From Pseudomonas sp. R5-89-07 (GTDB lineage: Bacteria; Pseudomonadota; Gammaproteobacteria; Pseudomonadales; Pseudomonadaceae), in the NCBI RefSeq assembly GCF_003851685.1, contig NZ_CP027727.1, forward strand, positions 4,030,001 to 4,094,000: a DNA stretch of 64,000 nucleotides, given 5' to 3'. Below the pieces are notes generated by a model that was not told the origin of the DNA, searched no databases, and saw only the letters and a list, made by a program, of their open reading frames with translations. The translations under genes and the position numbers were made by a program. Below, in pieces: positions 17,348 through 28,000 of this stretch. How positions within the stretch are numbered: the first letter of the stretch is position 1; each line of letters begins with the position of its first letter.

Positions 17348-20188
17348 ATGAATATGCCAACCGACAGCCGCTCATTGCTCGAGCAACTGATTGATCACAC
17401 ACGCCCTCCCGCCCCCGGTCGGGACGATTTCAAGACCGCGCTGCAGCGCCTCGACATTCGTTCGGTATTCGACATTGTGCGACTCAGCGAAAAGGCCTTC
17501 GCTGAGCAACTGGCCACCTACAACGATGACGATGCCCACGCGGTGTATCGCAAGGCTCAAAGCGCTGCAAGGCAACTGGAAAGGTTGTTTCGCGAACAGC
17601 AAGTCGCGCCGGATCGCTCGTCCTTGCGCAATAAAGTCCCTGTGGCCGCCAATACCAGTGCCACCTACCAGGCCTTGTTCAACGAAAACTGGAAACAGTT
17701 CTGCGCCAGCTCGTCCATAGCAGCGCTCGACTCTTCGGCTGCCTATCTGCGCGCGCTTTATCTGTTCGCCCTGGAACTGGAAGAGAATGCCGAGGGGGCA
17801 GACGCGATCAAATTGTCGGACCGGCGTGTGGATCTGAAGGCGCTGTTGATCGACCAACACAGCGTCGCGGAGCAGGTGCCCATGTTGTCGATCGTCAATC
17901 AGACGTTGTTGCGCCATATTGCGGGCGTCAACGACAGCGACGCCTATATCCTACTGAGCAAGACCTGGTACCCGTTTTCGCTGCCGTATCATTTCCACCA
18001 CCAGCAATGCTGGCTGGGCTTGTCGGGTGACAAACCGATGCTGGGGGAGTTGAACTATCGCATCAGTCGCCGACTGCCCCTAGCCGGAGAAACCAGCACT
18101 TATGGGCAAGTCGTTAGCCAAAATAATGAGGTCCAGTGTCTGTTATCAGGGTTAAGCCCTGAACAACAGACAATGCTGAAAAATGATCTGATAGCAGCGA
18201 AGGATGCGCAAATCTTCTATCTCACGTACTTCAACTGGACGGCTGAGAAGGGGCTGGAAAACGTCACTGACTTTCTGCACCACACGCAACTGGATGCCGG
18301 ACAACTTCAAGCGCTGCTGGCACAACAGACACAAGCACCGCGCAAATCGCCTAACTGCAAGCAGGACACCGGCTTTACTTACGGTGCCTGTTACATTAAC
18401 GGTGCGACTGGCCCTGACGTTGCGCTTGCACCCGCGATCGGCCTGGACAAAGGCGCCCCCAGCAAACTGGCCAACGTGAGCCTCGAACGCTTCGACAGGC
18501 TGCACCGGATGATTCGCCTACAGCGCTGGCTCGGCCTGCCTTTTGCGCAATTGGACACGTTGCTGGTCAGTGCCATGCGCTGCGAAGGTGCCAGCAACCC
18601 CGGGCTGCTGATCACCCATAACACGCTCCGGGCACTGGGGGTCTTTTGCTATCTGAGCAAGCGCTACGGCTTGCACGCCGAAGAGTTTGCCGCCTGGCTC
18701 CATCAATTGCCCGTTCACGCCTCGGGTGAGCGCGTGTCATTGTTCGATCAGGTGTTCAATCGCGCAGGTTCCGCCCTGCCGCCCCTGTATCTGGACGGCC
18801 ATGCATTCGACGCAACGACTGCGCAACAACTCTGCGCCGGGCTGGGCCTGCAAGACACCGAAGATTCGTTGCAACTGCTGATCGTCGATAAGCCTGCAAC
18901 CCGTACGATCGAGACCGTCAGCGCACTTTATCGGCAAGCGCGCATCGCTCGCCTGTTCGGCTTGTCGGTCATGCAATGCCGACAACTGGCGCACTTGCTC
19001 GGCAAGGCCAGCTTTCTTACGCAACTGCGTCACCCAACGCTACGCCGCAAGCCGAAGGGCGCGACTGACTTTCTCGATATGCTCATGCACCTGGAATGGG
19101 CCAGCCATTGGTTCAAGGAGAACGGCGACAGCCTGTCACTGTTAAGGCGCCAGCTTTTGCTCGAGCAGCAGGTCCAGGACCCGGCTATCACCCTGCTGTT
19201 GAAAGAGTTCGCGGCCTATGATCAGGCTTCTTATTCCAAACACTTGAACCTGCTCAACCTTCCCCAGCAACCTGATGATGAAAAACAGCGGTTGCCCGCC
19301 GTAAACTGGGAATCCCTTGTCCAGCAAGCACTGAAAAGGATGCGCTCAGAGACGCGCATTGAGGAGGCGCTCAATGAAATGCTGTCTTCCCTTGTCATCA
19401 GCACGCAATCCGACCGCACAACCGAGATCATCAAAGTAGTCAAACCCAAGCTTGAAAAACTGCTGAACACGGTGCGGGATGAATTGTGGGCGCTGTATAT
19501 ACGTCTCAAAGGCATCATCCACGCCGCCCCCCAGCTGCCAGGCAATGGCAACGGTTATGAAAAATATGACCATTACGGCCATTTCCTGCGCTTACACGCG
19601 CCCGCTGCCCCACCCCTGCAAACCCTCGGCTACTTGATATTGCTATTGCCTCACGCCGTCGATGCTCTGCAATTGCCGCTCAGCCGCCAGGCGCTTGATC
19701 AGTTTCTGATAAACCCGCACTGGCTGGACAGTGACTATCAAGCATCTTCGTTACTTGAACTGACCCCGCACACCCTTTGCCTCATGCAGCAGTTCAAGCA
19801 TTGCATTGACCGCCTAGGCATGACCGAAGAACACATGCTCGACTACTTCAGGCAGGCCAACACACCGCCCGATAGCGCAGCGCAAAACACCAGTGACGAA
19901 ATCAACGCGCATCTCGCCCGCCTGTGTGGCTGGAGTGCCAGCGAAATAGACGTCTTCAGCAGCCAACTGAAACCGCCACGCATTACCTCCATGGATCGCC
20001 TGGACTGGCTGATGCGCTGCCGCCAGGCCAGCACCGCTACCGGCCTGTCGGCCAGCCTGCTGATCGCAGCGAGCCAACTTAAAACCGACTCCACATTCGC
20101 TCAATGGAAGGCCGTCGGCGACGCGCTCACGAGCGCGCACGCATCCCCCATCAACGCGCCTTCCACTTCCGACCTGCTCAAGGATTGA
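17348..20188 (+). CDS. tccA: TccA-like Tc-toxin A component, N-terminal half
   Basis: A 946-aa protein resembling Photorhabdus TccA (about 965 aa), i.e. the N-terminal part of a split TcA subunit. Start at 17348, with GAAGGAA just upstream; an ATG at 17354 is an alternative. The VRP1-type region (related to the 28 kDa Salmonella virulence plasmid A protein) covers about residues 90-400, with AAYLRALYLFALELEEN, DRRVDLKALLIDQHSVAEQVPMLSIVNQTLL and YPFSLPYHF. The remainder is helical, like the alpha-helical shell of TcA, with FDRLHRMIRLQRWLGLPFAQLD typical of the family. It ends 2 bp before tccB. It should assemble with TccB into the pentameric pore that binds the host cell and injects the TcB-TcC cargo. 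Confidence 0.88.
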   Translation: MNMPTDSRSLLEQLIDHTRPPAPGRDDFKTALQRLDIRSVFDIVRLSEKAFAEQLATYNDDDAHAVYRKAQSAARQLERLFREQQVAPDRSSLRNKVPVAANTSATYQALFNENWKQFCASSSIAALDSSAAYLRALYLFALELEENAEGADAIKLSDRRVDLKALLIDQHSVAEQVPMLSIVNQTLLRHIAGVNDSDAYILLSKTWYPFSLPYHFHHQQCWLGLSGDKPMLGELNYRISRRLPLAGETSTYGQVVSQNNEVQCLLSGLSPEQQTMLKNDLIAAKDAQIFYLTYFNWTAEKGLENVTDFLHHTQLDAGQLQALLAQQTQAPRKSPNCKQDTGFTYGACYINGATGPDVALAPAIGLDKGAPSKLANVSLERFDRLHRMIRLQRWLGLPFAQLDTLLVSAMRCEGASNPGLLITHNTLRALGVFCYLSKRYGLHAEEFAAWLHQLPVHASGERVSLFDQVFNRAGSALPPLYLDGHAFDATTAQQLCAGLGLQDTEDSLQLLIVDKPATRTIETVSALYRQARIARLFGLSVMQCRQLAHLLGKASFLTQLRHPTLRRKPKGATDFLDMLMHLEWASHWFKENGDSLSLLRRQLLLEQQVQDPAITLLLKEFAAYDQASYSKHLNLLNLPQQPDDEKQRLPAVNWESLVQQALKRMRSETRIEEALNEMLSSLVISTQSDRTTEIIKVVKPKLEKLLNTVRDELWALYIRLKGIIHAAPQLPGNGNGYEKYDHYGHFLRLHAPAAPPLQTLGYLILLLPHAVDALQLPLSRQALDQFLINPHWLDSDYQASSLLELTPHTLCLMQQFKHCIDRLGMTEEHMLDYFRQANTPPDSAAQNTSDEINAHLARLCGWSASEIDVFSSQLKPPRITSMDRLDWLMRCRQASTATGLSASLLIAASQLKTDSTFAQWKAVGDALTSAHASPINAPSTSDLLKD

Positions 20189-20190
20189 TC

Positions 20191-23100
20191 ATGTCCCATT
20201 CACTTGCCCAACAACTTAACGAAAGCCTGCGCGATGCCATGCTCGCGTACTACCTCACCCATAAAGTGCCGGCTGCCCTGAAGACAACTATCAGCACTGC
20301 CGATGACCTTTACGCGTATTGGTTACTCGACGTCCAAGTTAGCCAGGCCGTGCCAACCAGTCCGGTAGCCTGCGCCATTTCCAGCCTGCAGCAATACATC
20401 AGCCGTATTGAACTGGGCCTGGAGCCGGGCTACGAACACCAGGGCATGACCGCGCAACAGGGCAAGCTCTGGCGCGAACAGTTGCACACCTACCCGCTGT
20501 GGCATGCCAATCAGCAACTGCGCTACCACCCGGCGAACTATCTGGACCCCACATTACGACGTGATAAGACCGACAGTTTTCAACAGTTGGAAAACGACCT
20601 CAGCCAGTACCGAATTCAAGCGGACACCGTCGCCACGGCGGTTCAGCATTATCTGAGCAGGTTCGAGGAAACCGCCAACATACGCACGATCAACGGCTAT
20701 ATCGACGCAGACTTGAGCAGCCTGCACAGCGGCACCTATTATTTCGTCGGTAAGTCGAGCTCCGAGAACACCTATCACTGGCGTGCTCTGGACCTGTCCA
20801 GGCGCTCCGGCGCGGTGCTTTTGCCGGGCGCCTGGTCAGACTGGGAAAAAATCAACCTGTCGATCTCCGACGCCACCGCCGAGCAAAGTATCCGGCCGGT
20901 GTATTTCAATGGCCGGCTATTTTTCATCTGGGCCGAATGCATCAAGCCCACCCCGTCCAGTTCGTTTAAGCCGGCGCAACGGGATTCGGAGGAAAAGGAG
21001 CAACTGGCCGATTGGATCAACACCCACTACGTCAAATTCCGGCTCAATTTCTCGTATAAAAAGCACGAAGGCAGTTGGAGCGTGCCCCATACATGCATTG
21101 AGCAATATTGCGCGACTGAAGACGTAAACGCATCGTCCCATGAGCTGCTCAAAAGCATTACCCAAACGGTAGCCGTCGTCGACAGTAGCAGCACGCCTGT
21201 GCTTTTTTTAAGCGTGCTTGCCACCAGCCGCAAAGATCCTAAACAGCAGGATAATTTTATCGGCAAATTTTTCCAGGCCGTCCATCTCGACCAGTCTTTC
21301 AATCTCATCACCGTCGCCGACGGCGGCAGCCCGGAGCGCTATAGCGTGCTGCCCGGTTCAGCGGTGGCCGAAGAGATAAACCGGCTACTGGAACCCTTCG
21401 ATCCGTCCCAGAAAACCAGAGTACAAACCATACTCAAAGGTGAGGTGCAAAGTACCAACGGGTATTACAGCGAATTGCTGCCCGACAGCGCCCGGCAATT
21501 TCTTACCCTCTTTGCCCACAAAAACCAGGGCAACTTGCAGTTCAAAATAGCGCCGACAGTCGAGCAAACGATTAGCATAACACCGCACCGGGTTTTCAAA
21601 AACAAAGAGCATTGGAATTTTGAACAAAAACAGACAAACATAAAAAACTCCGACAGCACTAACGTTTTCTTCGATTCAAGCACCCAAGAACTTGTGTTCT
21701 CTTCTACCCTCAGTGGCAGTTTCCGCCATCCGTACACCGTCACATTATCCAAACCGGCGGGTATGACTATCACGTTGACGACTAATGATGCGCTGGATGA
21801 CCCAAAAACGACACGAATGGAACTGAGCCAGGGCTCTGTCATCGAAGATGCCGATACAAACCTGAAAACTAATCTTTATTCAATATATCTAAGAAATTCG
21901 AACACGCTGGAGGAATTCCCCAACGCTGTCCATCATGCTGACGGGCCACTCTTTTCCCATAAATTAGAGCAGGACGACTCAAAAAAGCTCTCATTGGAAG
22001 GTAACTTCATCGAGAAGAACGCTTTCGTAGATTTATATACAAACAAAAACTTCCATTTCGCCCTTACACGTTATGGCATTGCCAAGCAAGAGGGTGAAAA
22101 AAAAAACAAGTTACATGCACAAAATTATACGTTTATCCAAAGAGCAAACGTGACCACGTCTAACTTACGCGCCTACAAACACGTCATCATGAGCGCGAAC
22201 TTCGAAGACTACCCATTTACCAGCGAGATCAATGCCAATACGCATCGGATCATCAATTTTCAGGACACGGCTCACGAAAGCCTCACCGGCTCAAGTCCCG
22301 AATTACCTGAAGGACACCGGGTCACGACGCGCCTTCAGGTAACACAGGAGCAACTAATGTCCGGCATCACCCTTATACATGGGGTGGTGACCCTTGAGCC
22401 TAGCGAGAACGGCACGAAAATCCTCGGCTATGCATTGAATACGGCAACCTTGAAGCTGACGACATCTGTTTCTGACCCCACGCCCAACCAGCAATTGGCG
22501 CCGACAATCAAGACACTCGCATCGGAAACAATCGGCACCGCCGAATTCATTGACTTTTCCAACAGTTCGGCAAGCCTCCCTGCGGGCATGTCCACCACCC
22601 TGCGCATGAATACCTGTTTTGCCGCAAAGCTGGTCCAGGCGGCCAATATCGGCCTTGACCATTTGTTCTCGTTAACGCCAAAAACCTGGCAAGAGCCTCC
22701 ACTTGCACGTGGCGGTGCAGCAGAAGGCATCGACTTCAACGGTGCTTACGGCAAGTACTTCTGGGAGCTGTTCCTGTACGTGCCCTGGCTAATAGCCCAT
22801 CGCCTGAATCAAGAGCAACAGTACGCCCAAGCGCAAGCCTGGCTCGGCTATCTGTTCGACCCTGGGCGAGCCGCCGACACTTCCAGCGACCGGCCTGCCT
22901 TTTGGGGCTTGAGCAGACTCGCCCTTGACGAACGGCTGCCCGATTACATCAGCGACGATCCGCACGAACTGGCGATACGCGCACCCGTGCATTTTCGCAA
23001 GGCGATCTACCTGTTTTATCTGGATATCCTGCTCAATCGCGGCGATGCGTACTATCGCCAGCTCACTCCGGATAGCCTGACCCAAGCCAAACTCTGGTAC

Positions 23101-25011
23101 ACCCGAGTCCACCATTTCCTTGGCACTCGTCCCAGGGTCATTACCACTGAGCCGTGGGCGCAAATCACCCTTGCCACTTTGGCAACGCAGGGCTCTAAAG
23201 CCTTGGAAGAACTCGAGCGAACGAAGCTGGAAATCGACGTCAATCTATCGGTCGAAGGCGAAGCGCGGCTCTGGCTCACGGCCACCGAAAATCTGCGCGT
23301 GCCTTTCAACACCGAGCTGGTGGCGCGCTGGGACAAGCTCGAAAGTCGTTTGCATAATCTGCGGCACAATCTCGACATCACCGGCAAGCCCTTGCGCCTG
23401 CCGCTCTACGCGGCCCCGCTGTCGCCTCTCACACTGATGGCCAGCCAAGGCAAAGGGGCTTTTGGCGAAAGCCGTGCAGCGCCGTTCATCGACGCGCAGG
23501 TCGGCCATTATCGCTTCCAGGTGATGTTGAGCCACGCACTCACGGCCACCGAAGCGGTAATTCAATTCGGCAATACGGTGCTGACCCTGGTTGAACGCAA
23601 GGAACAGGCGGAATACCTGGAGCTGCAGCAACAACAAGCGTGGGACCTGGCCAACATCATCGTGACCCAGCAAACCCAGGCGTTGAAGGTCGACGCGAAG
23701 AACCGCCAGGCACTCGACGCCAGTCGACGCATGATCGAATCGCGGATGCACTACTACACCCATCAGCTCAGCGAAGGCATCAGCCCCGGCGAATCCCAGG
23801 CAGGCTTGCTTTACCTGATGAGCACCGGGTACGACACCGCCGCCTGCGTCGCCGCCGCAGGGGCCGGCATGGCCATGGTGGCACCGAATATCTTCGGTAC
23901 GAGTGTCGGCGGCTCGCGCTGGGAAGGGCCGTTCTATGCCGCCCAGGCCATTGCCCAGGGTGTTGCCACAGCGCTGCGCGGCACCGCTGCGGACCTGGAC
24001 CGTTCCGAACAATTCAACCGCCGGGCGCAAGAGTGGGCCCACGCCCAGGATCAGGCCCGACTCGAACTGGCCCAGGTCGACGCCCAATTGAACGCCTATG
24101 CCGAGCAGGAAAAAGCCACGCGCCTGCAATTGCGCCTGGCCGAGACCTCCCTGGCCCAGGCCTGGTCGAACTATCAGTTGCTGGCCAAGCGCTATACCAA
24201 AGCACAGCTGTATGACTGGCTCAATTCCCAATTGAGCACGTTCTACTACCAGGTCTATGACCTTAGCCTTTCCCTGTGCCGTAGCGCCCAGGCGTGCTGG
24301 CAGTACGAGATCGCGGACTATGAGCGCACGTTTATTCAGCCCGGTGCCTGGAACAACCACTACCGTGGCTATCTGGCGGGTGAAGCCCTGAAACTGTCGC
24401 TGTTGAACATGAACACCGCCTATTTGAACCATAACGTGCGGGATCTGGAAATCGTCAAGACCATTTCCCTGCGTCACCGCCTGATCGAGTGCGACATATC
24501 CCCACCCTCAACCGGCACCTCCCAGACACCGCCCGCCACTACCGAAGACAAGTGGACCGTGCATAAACAGCAACTGGTCAGCAAAGGCACGCTGTGCTTC
24601 AAATTGCCCGCAGCACTGTTTGACGAGGATTACCCCGGGCACATCCTGCGACGGATCAAAGGCATCAGCGTATCGTTGCCCGCGACCCTGGGCCCCTATG
24701 AAGACATCAAAGCGATACTGACCCAGACCCGCAACGAAATCGAATTGCCCACGGGCCAGCTGCGCACGGACATGCATGCCCATCAACAAATCGCACTGTC
24801 CACCGGGCTGGATGACAACGGCCTGTTCACCCTCACGTTCGATAACAACGAGCGTTACTTGCCGTTCGAATACACCGGGGCTATCTCCGACTGGACCCTG
24901 GAATTCCCCAACCCGGCCCGGCAAAAAGCCGTCCTGGAATCCATCAACGATATTGTCGTTCACCTGCGCTACACCGCCAGGGCGGCGGCTGCCAGTGGGG
25001 GTAAGGCATGA
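20191..25011 (+). CDS. tccB: TccB-like Tc-toxin A component, C-terminal half with pore and TcB-binding regions
   Basis: A 1606-aa protein corresponding to TccB, the C-terminal part of the split TcA. Start at 20191: AAGGA upstream, only 2 bp after tccA stops. Seen: the neuraminidase-like region (about 180-260, with IRPVYFNGRLFFIWAE), a central beta-rich receptor-binding part (about 400-800) and FDPGRAADTSSDRPAFWGLSRLAL. The long helical channel region follows (about 1120-1400; many Gln and Ala, with GAGMAMVAPNIFGTSVGG as the probable membrane-entering tip). The C-terminal TcB-binding domain (about 1380-1590) has FKLPAALFDEDYPGHILRRIKG, near-invariant in the family. It overlaps the TcB gene by 4 bp (ATGA). 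The codons of the 21.5-22.5 kb stretch are visibly more AT-rich than the rest. Confidence 0.92.
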   Translation: MSHSLAQQLNESLRDAMLAYYLTHKVPAALKTTISTADDLYAYWLLDVQVSQAVPTSPVACAISSLQQYISRIELGLEPGYEHQGMTAQQGKLWREQLHTYPLWHANQQLRYHPANYLDPTLRRDKTDSFQQLENDLSQYRIQADTVATAVQHYLSRFEETANIRTINGYIDADLSSLHSGTYYFVGKSSSENTYHWRALDLSRRSGAVLLPGAWSDWEKINLSISDATAEQSIRPVYFNGRLFFIWAECIKPTPSSSFKPAQRDSEEKEQLADWINTHYVKFRLNFSYKKHEGSWSVPHTCIEQYCATEDVNASSHELLKSITQTVAVVDSSSTPVLFLSVLATSRKDPKQQDNFIGKFFQAVHLDQSFNLITVADGGSPERYSVLPGSAVAEEINRLLEPFDPSQKTRVQTILKGEVQSTNGYYSELLPDSARQFLTLFAHKNQGNLQFKIAPTVEQTISITPHRVFKNKEHWNFEQKQTNIKNSDSTNVFFDSSTQELVFSSTLSGSFRHPYTVTLSKPAGMTITLTTNDALDDPKTTRMELSQGSVIEDADTNLKTNLYSIYLRNSNTLEEFPNAVHHADGPLFSHKLEQDDSKKLSLEGNFIEKNAFVDLYTNKNFHFALTRYGIAKQEGEKKNKLHAQNYTFIQRANVTTSNLRAYKHVIMSANFEDYPFTSEINANTHRIINFQDTAHESLTGSSPELPEGHRVTTRLQVTQEQLMSGITLIHGVVTLEPSENGTKILGYALNTATLKLTTSVSDPTPNQQLAPTIKTLASETIGTAEFIDFSNSSASLPAGMSTTLRMNTCFAAKLVQAANIGLDHLFSLTPKTWQEPPLARGGAAEGIDFNGAYGKYFWELFLYVPWLIAHRLNQEQQYAQAQAWLGYLFDPGRAADTSSDRPAFWGLSRLALDERLPDYISDDPHELAIRAPVHFRKAIYLFYLDILLNRGDAYYRQLTPDSLTQAKLWYTRVHHFLGTRPRVITTEPWAQITLATLATQGSKALEELERTKLEIDVNLSVEGEARLWLTATENLRVPFNTELVARWDKLESRLHNLRHNLDITGKPLRLPLYAAPLSPLTLMASQGKGAFGESRAAPFIDAQVGHYRFQVMLSHALTATEAVIQFGNTVLTLVERKEQAEYLELQQQQAWDLANIIVTQQTQALKVDAKNRQALDASRRMIESRMHYYTHQLSEGISPGESQAGLLYLMSTGYDTAACVAAAGAGMAMVAPNIFGTSVGGSRWEGPFYAAQAIAQGVATALRGTAADLDRSEQFNRRAQEWAHAQDQARLELAQVDAQLNAYAEQEKATRLQLRLAETSLAQAWSNYQLLAKRYTKAQLYDWLNSQLSTFYYQVYDLSLSLCRSAQACWQYEIADYERTFIQPGAWNNHYRGYLAGEALKLSLLNMNTAYLNHNVRDLEIVKTISLRHRLIECDISPPSTGTSQTPPATTEDKWTVHKQQLVSKGTLCFKLPAALFDEDYPGHILRRIKGISVSLPATLGPYEDIKAILTQTRNEIELPTGQLRTDMHAHQQIALSTGLDDNGLFTLTFDNNERYLPFEYTGAISDWTLEFPNPARQKAVLESINDIVVHLRYTARAAAASGGKA

Positions 25012-28000
25012 GCGACGACACCTTCAAGCTACAGGTCAATCCGCCAGCCCTGCCCAAGGGCGGTGCGGCCATCCAGGGTACCGGCAAGGGCTGGGGCGAT
25101 ATCGGTTCCAGTGGTACGGCAAGCTTTGAAATTGCCTTGCCCATCTCTCCAGGGCGTGGCTACGCGCCGGCCATGTCGCTGAGCTACCACAGCGGCGCGG
25201 GTAACAGCCCCTTCGGCCTGGGCTGGGGGGTGCCCCAGCCTGCCGTCAGCCGGCGCACTTCCCATGGCGTGCCTAGCTACACGATGCACGATGTGCTGGT
25301 GGGCCCCGATGGGCAAATGTGGTTACCGGAACGCGACGCCGAGGGCGCAATCAGCAGCAGCCAACTCGCCTTATTCAATGGCTTGCCACTGCCCATCACC
25401 TATACGGTGACCCGCCACTTCCCCAGGGTCGAGAGCCGCTTCGACCGCATCGAGCACTGGCAATCGGCAACTGACACAGCCGGCTTCTGGTTGGTACAGA
25501 GTGCCGATGGCAGCCAGCACTTTTACGGAAAAACCCCGCTGGCCCGGATTGCCGATCCGGACCAGCCGCACCATGTGGCGCAATGGTTGTTGCAGGAAAG
25601 CCTGAATGCCCGCGGTGAGCACATTTATTATCACTACATCAAAGAAACCGATACCGCGCGCTACCCCAGAGACTGTCGCGCCAGGCACTACCTGGAAAGC
25701 GTCTGCTACGGCAACTTCACCGCCAGGGAACGGGAGCAGCTTTACCTCTGGCAGACCAACAACGAACCGGACGTGGGCTGGCATTTTCAATTGATCTTTG
25801 ATTACGGCGAACGCGCCGTTGAACTGGATCAGCGTCCGACGTATCGGAAAATCCGGGCATGGCCAGAACGACCCGATCCCTGCTCGGACTTTTCCTTCGG
25901 TTTCGAGCTGCGCACCCTGCGCCGCTGCAGCCAGGTCCTGATGTTTCACCACTTCCCCAAAGAAACGCGAATGGGCGCCGACCCGGTGCTGGTCAAGCGC
26001 CTGTTGCTGGAATACCGCCTACCCAGGCATGTCAGTCTGTTGGGCGGGGTTCATGAGCAGGCCTTCGACAGCGCCGGCAATCGCGTGAGCCGCCCGCCGC
26101 TGGAGTGCTTTTATCAGTCGAGCCAGCTCAAGATTGACCCTGGCCGCTACAAGGCATTCGCTGCGTTGCCCAGGCAGCATGACGGCACGCGTTATCAACT
26201 GGTGGACCTCTATGGCGAAGGCCTGCCCGGTGTGTTGTACCGCGCAGACAAAAGTTGGTATTACCGTGAACCGCTCAGGCCGCAACACGCGGCCACCAGC
26301 GACGAGGTGAGCTACGGCGCGGCCGCAGAGCTGACGCGGGTGCCGGTGGCCGACAGCACCCGGCCAATCCACCAGGCGCTGGCCGATGTGAACGGCGACG
26401 GGCGTTTGGACTGGATGGTGGCCGCGCCCGGGATGAACGGTTTTTTCAGCCTGGACGAACAACGCAACTGGTCAACCTATACGTCATTCGATGCCTTCCC
26501 GTCGGAGATCTTCCACCCCCAGGGCATGCTCGCTGACTTGATGGGGACCGGCCGGCATGACTTTGCGATGATCGGCCCGCGCAGCGTGCGCCTGTATGAA
26601 AATCGCCGAGCGGCCGGCTTCGCACCCGCCACCGACGTACCGCATGATCACGACGATGGCTTGCCGATCATTTCTTCCTCGCCCAACGAACTGGTGGCGT
26701 TCAGCGACGTGCTCGCCACGGGCCAACAGCATCTGGTGCGTATCCGCCATAACGAGGTGAAATGCTGGCCGAACCTGGGTCGCGGCCGTTTTGGCCAGGG
26801 GTTTGTATTGGCCACATTGCCGTTGCGTTATCGAACGTTCAACGCGGCGCATGTACTGCTCGTCGACCTCGATGGCGGTGGCGCGGCAGACTTACTGTAT
26901 TTGACCACCACTCACCTGCTTATTTTTCTCAACAAAGGCGGCAACGGCTTCGAGACAGAGGCGATCAGCGTCCCATGGCCAGAGGGCGTGCAATACGACG
27001 ACTACTGCCAGGTCAGCGTTATCGACGTGCTCGGCCTGGGCTGTCCGAGCCTGATCCTGACCGCCGCTCACCAGACCCCCATCCACTGGCGCTACGACTT
27101 CTTCAGCCAGAAGCCCTGGCTGCTCAGGGGTACCAACAACAACATGGGCGCCCAGGCGTTGATCGGATATCGCAGCAGTGCCCAAGAGTGGCTGGACGAA
27201 AAACGCGAGCTGCAAGCCAAGGGGCAACCTGCGATCAGCCAGCTACCCTTTGCGCTGCTGCTGGTCAGCCAACACACCCAGCAGGACGAGATTACCGGCA
27301 ACCAACGGACCCAGCGCGTGAGCTATCGCCAGGCTTACTACGACCGCCTGGACCGCGAGTTCCGTGGCTTCGGGCTGTTGCTGCAAACCGACACCGACAG
27401 CCGCAAGGATGCTCCCCGCACGCCGGGTTCCAGCGCCCCCGTGCTCAGCAAAACCTGGTTTCATACCGGACGATCCCTCGACATGCCCACCCTCGGCCAT
27501 AGCGCTCACGACCCGCATGCCAAGGCCCCGGGAGACACGCTGGTCAGCCGCTACAGGGCGACGGCTCAGGCGCAACCGCTGGACCATCATGACGACTTGA
27601 TCGGTGATCCTGCGCCAGCGCTGGCCCGCGAAGTGGCTCGGGCACTCAGTGGCGTGGTGCTGCGCACGGAAGTAATGCCGGCGGACCCGGCGCACGACGT
27701 CGTGCCCTACTCGGTCAAGCATCAGCGGTATCTGGTGCGCGAACTTGCGCCGGCCACTGCCCACACGCCCTACGCCCGGTTATTGCCATTGGCTCTGGAG
27801 TCGATCAGCTATCAGTACGAAGGCGTAGCAGACGACCCGGTTTGCCAACACCAGATCAACCTGCGCTGGGATGCCTATGGTTGCCTGGCGCATGGCGTGA
27901 CCCTGCATTATGCCCGCCGTGCCAGCGCCGACGACCCGCCACCCGCCGTGCTCCCGAATGAACACCAGCAGCGTTGGTGGCGCGATACCCATGACAGTGC

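Noticed and set aside
22081..22140. Possible frameshift at the A-run inside tccB
   Set aside because: The run of A residues is long, but the reading frame continues unbroken on both sides with family-like sequence.
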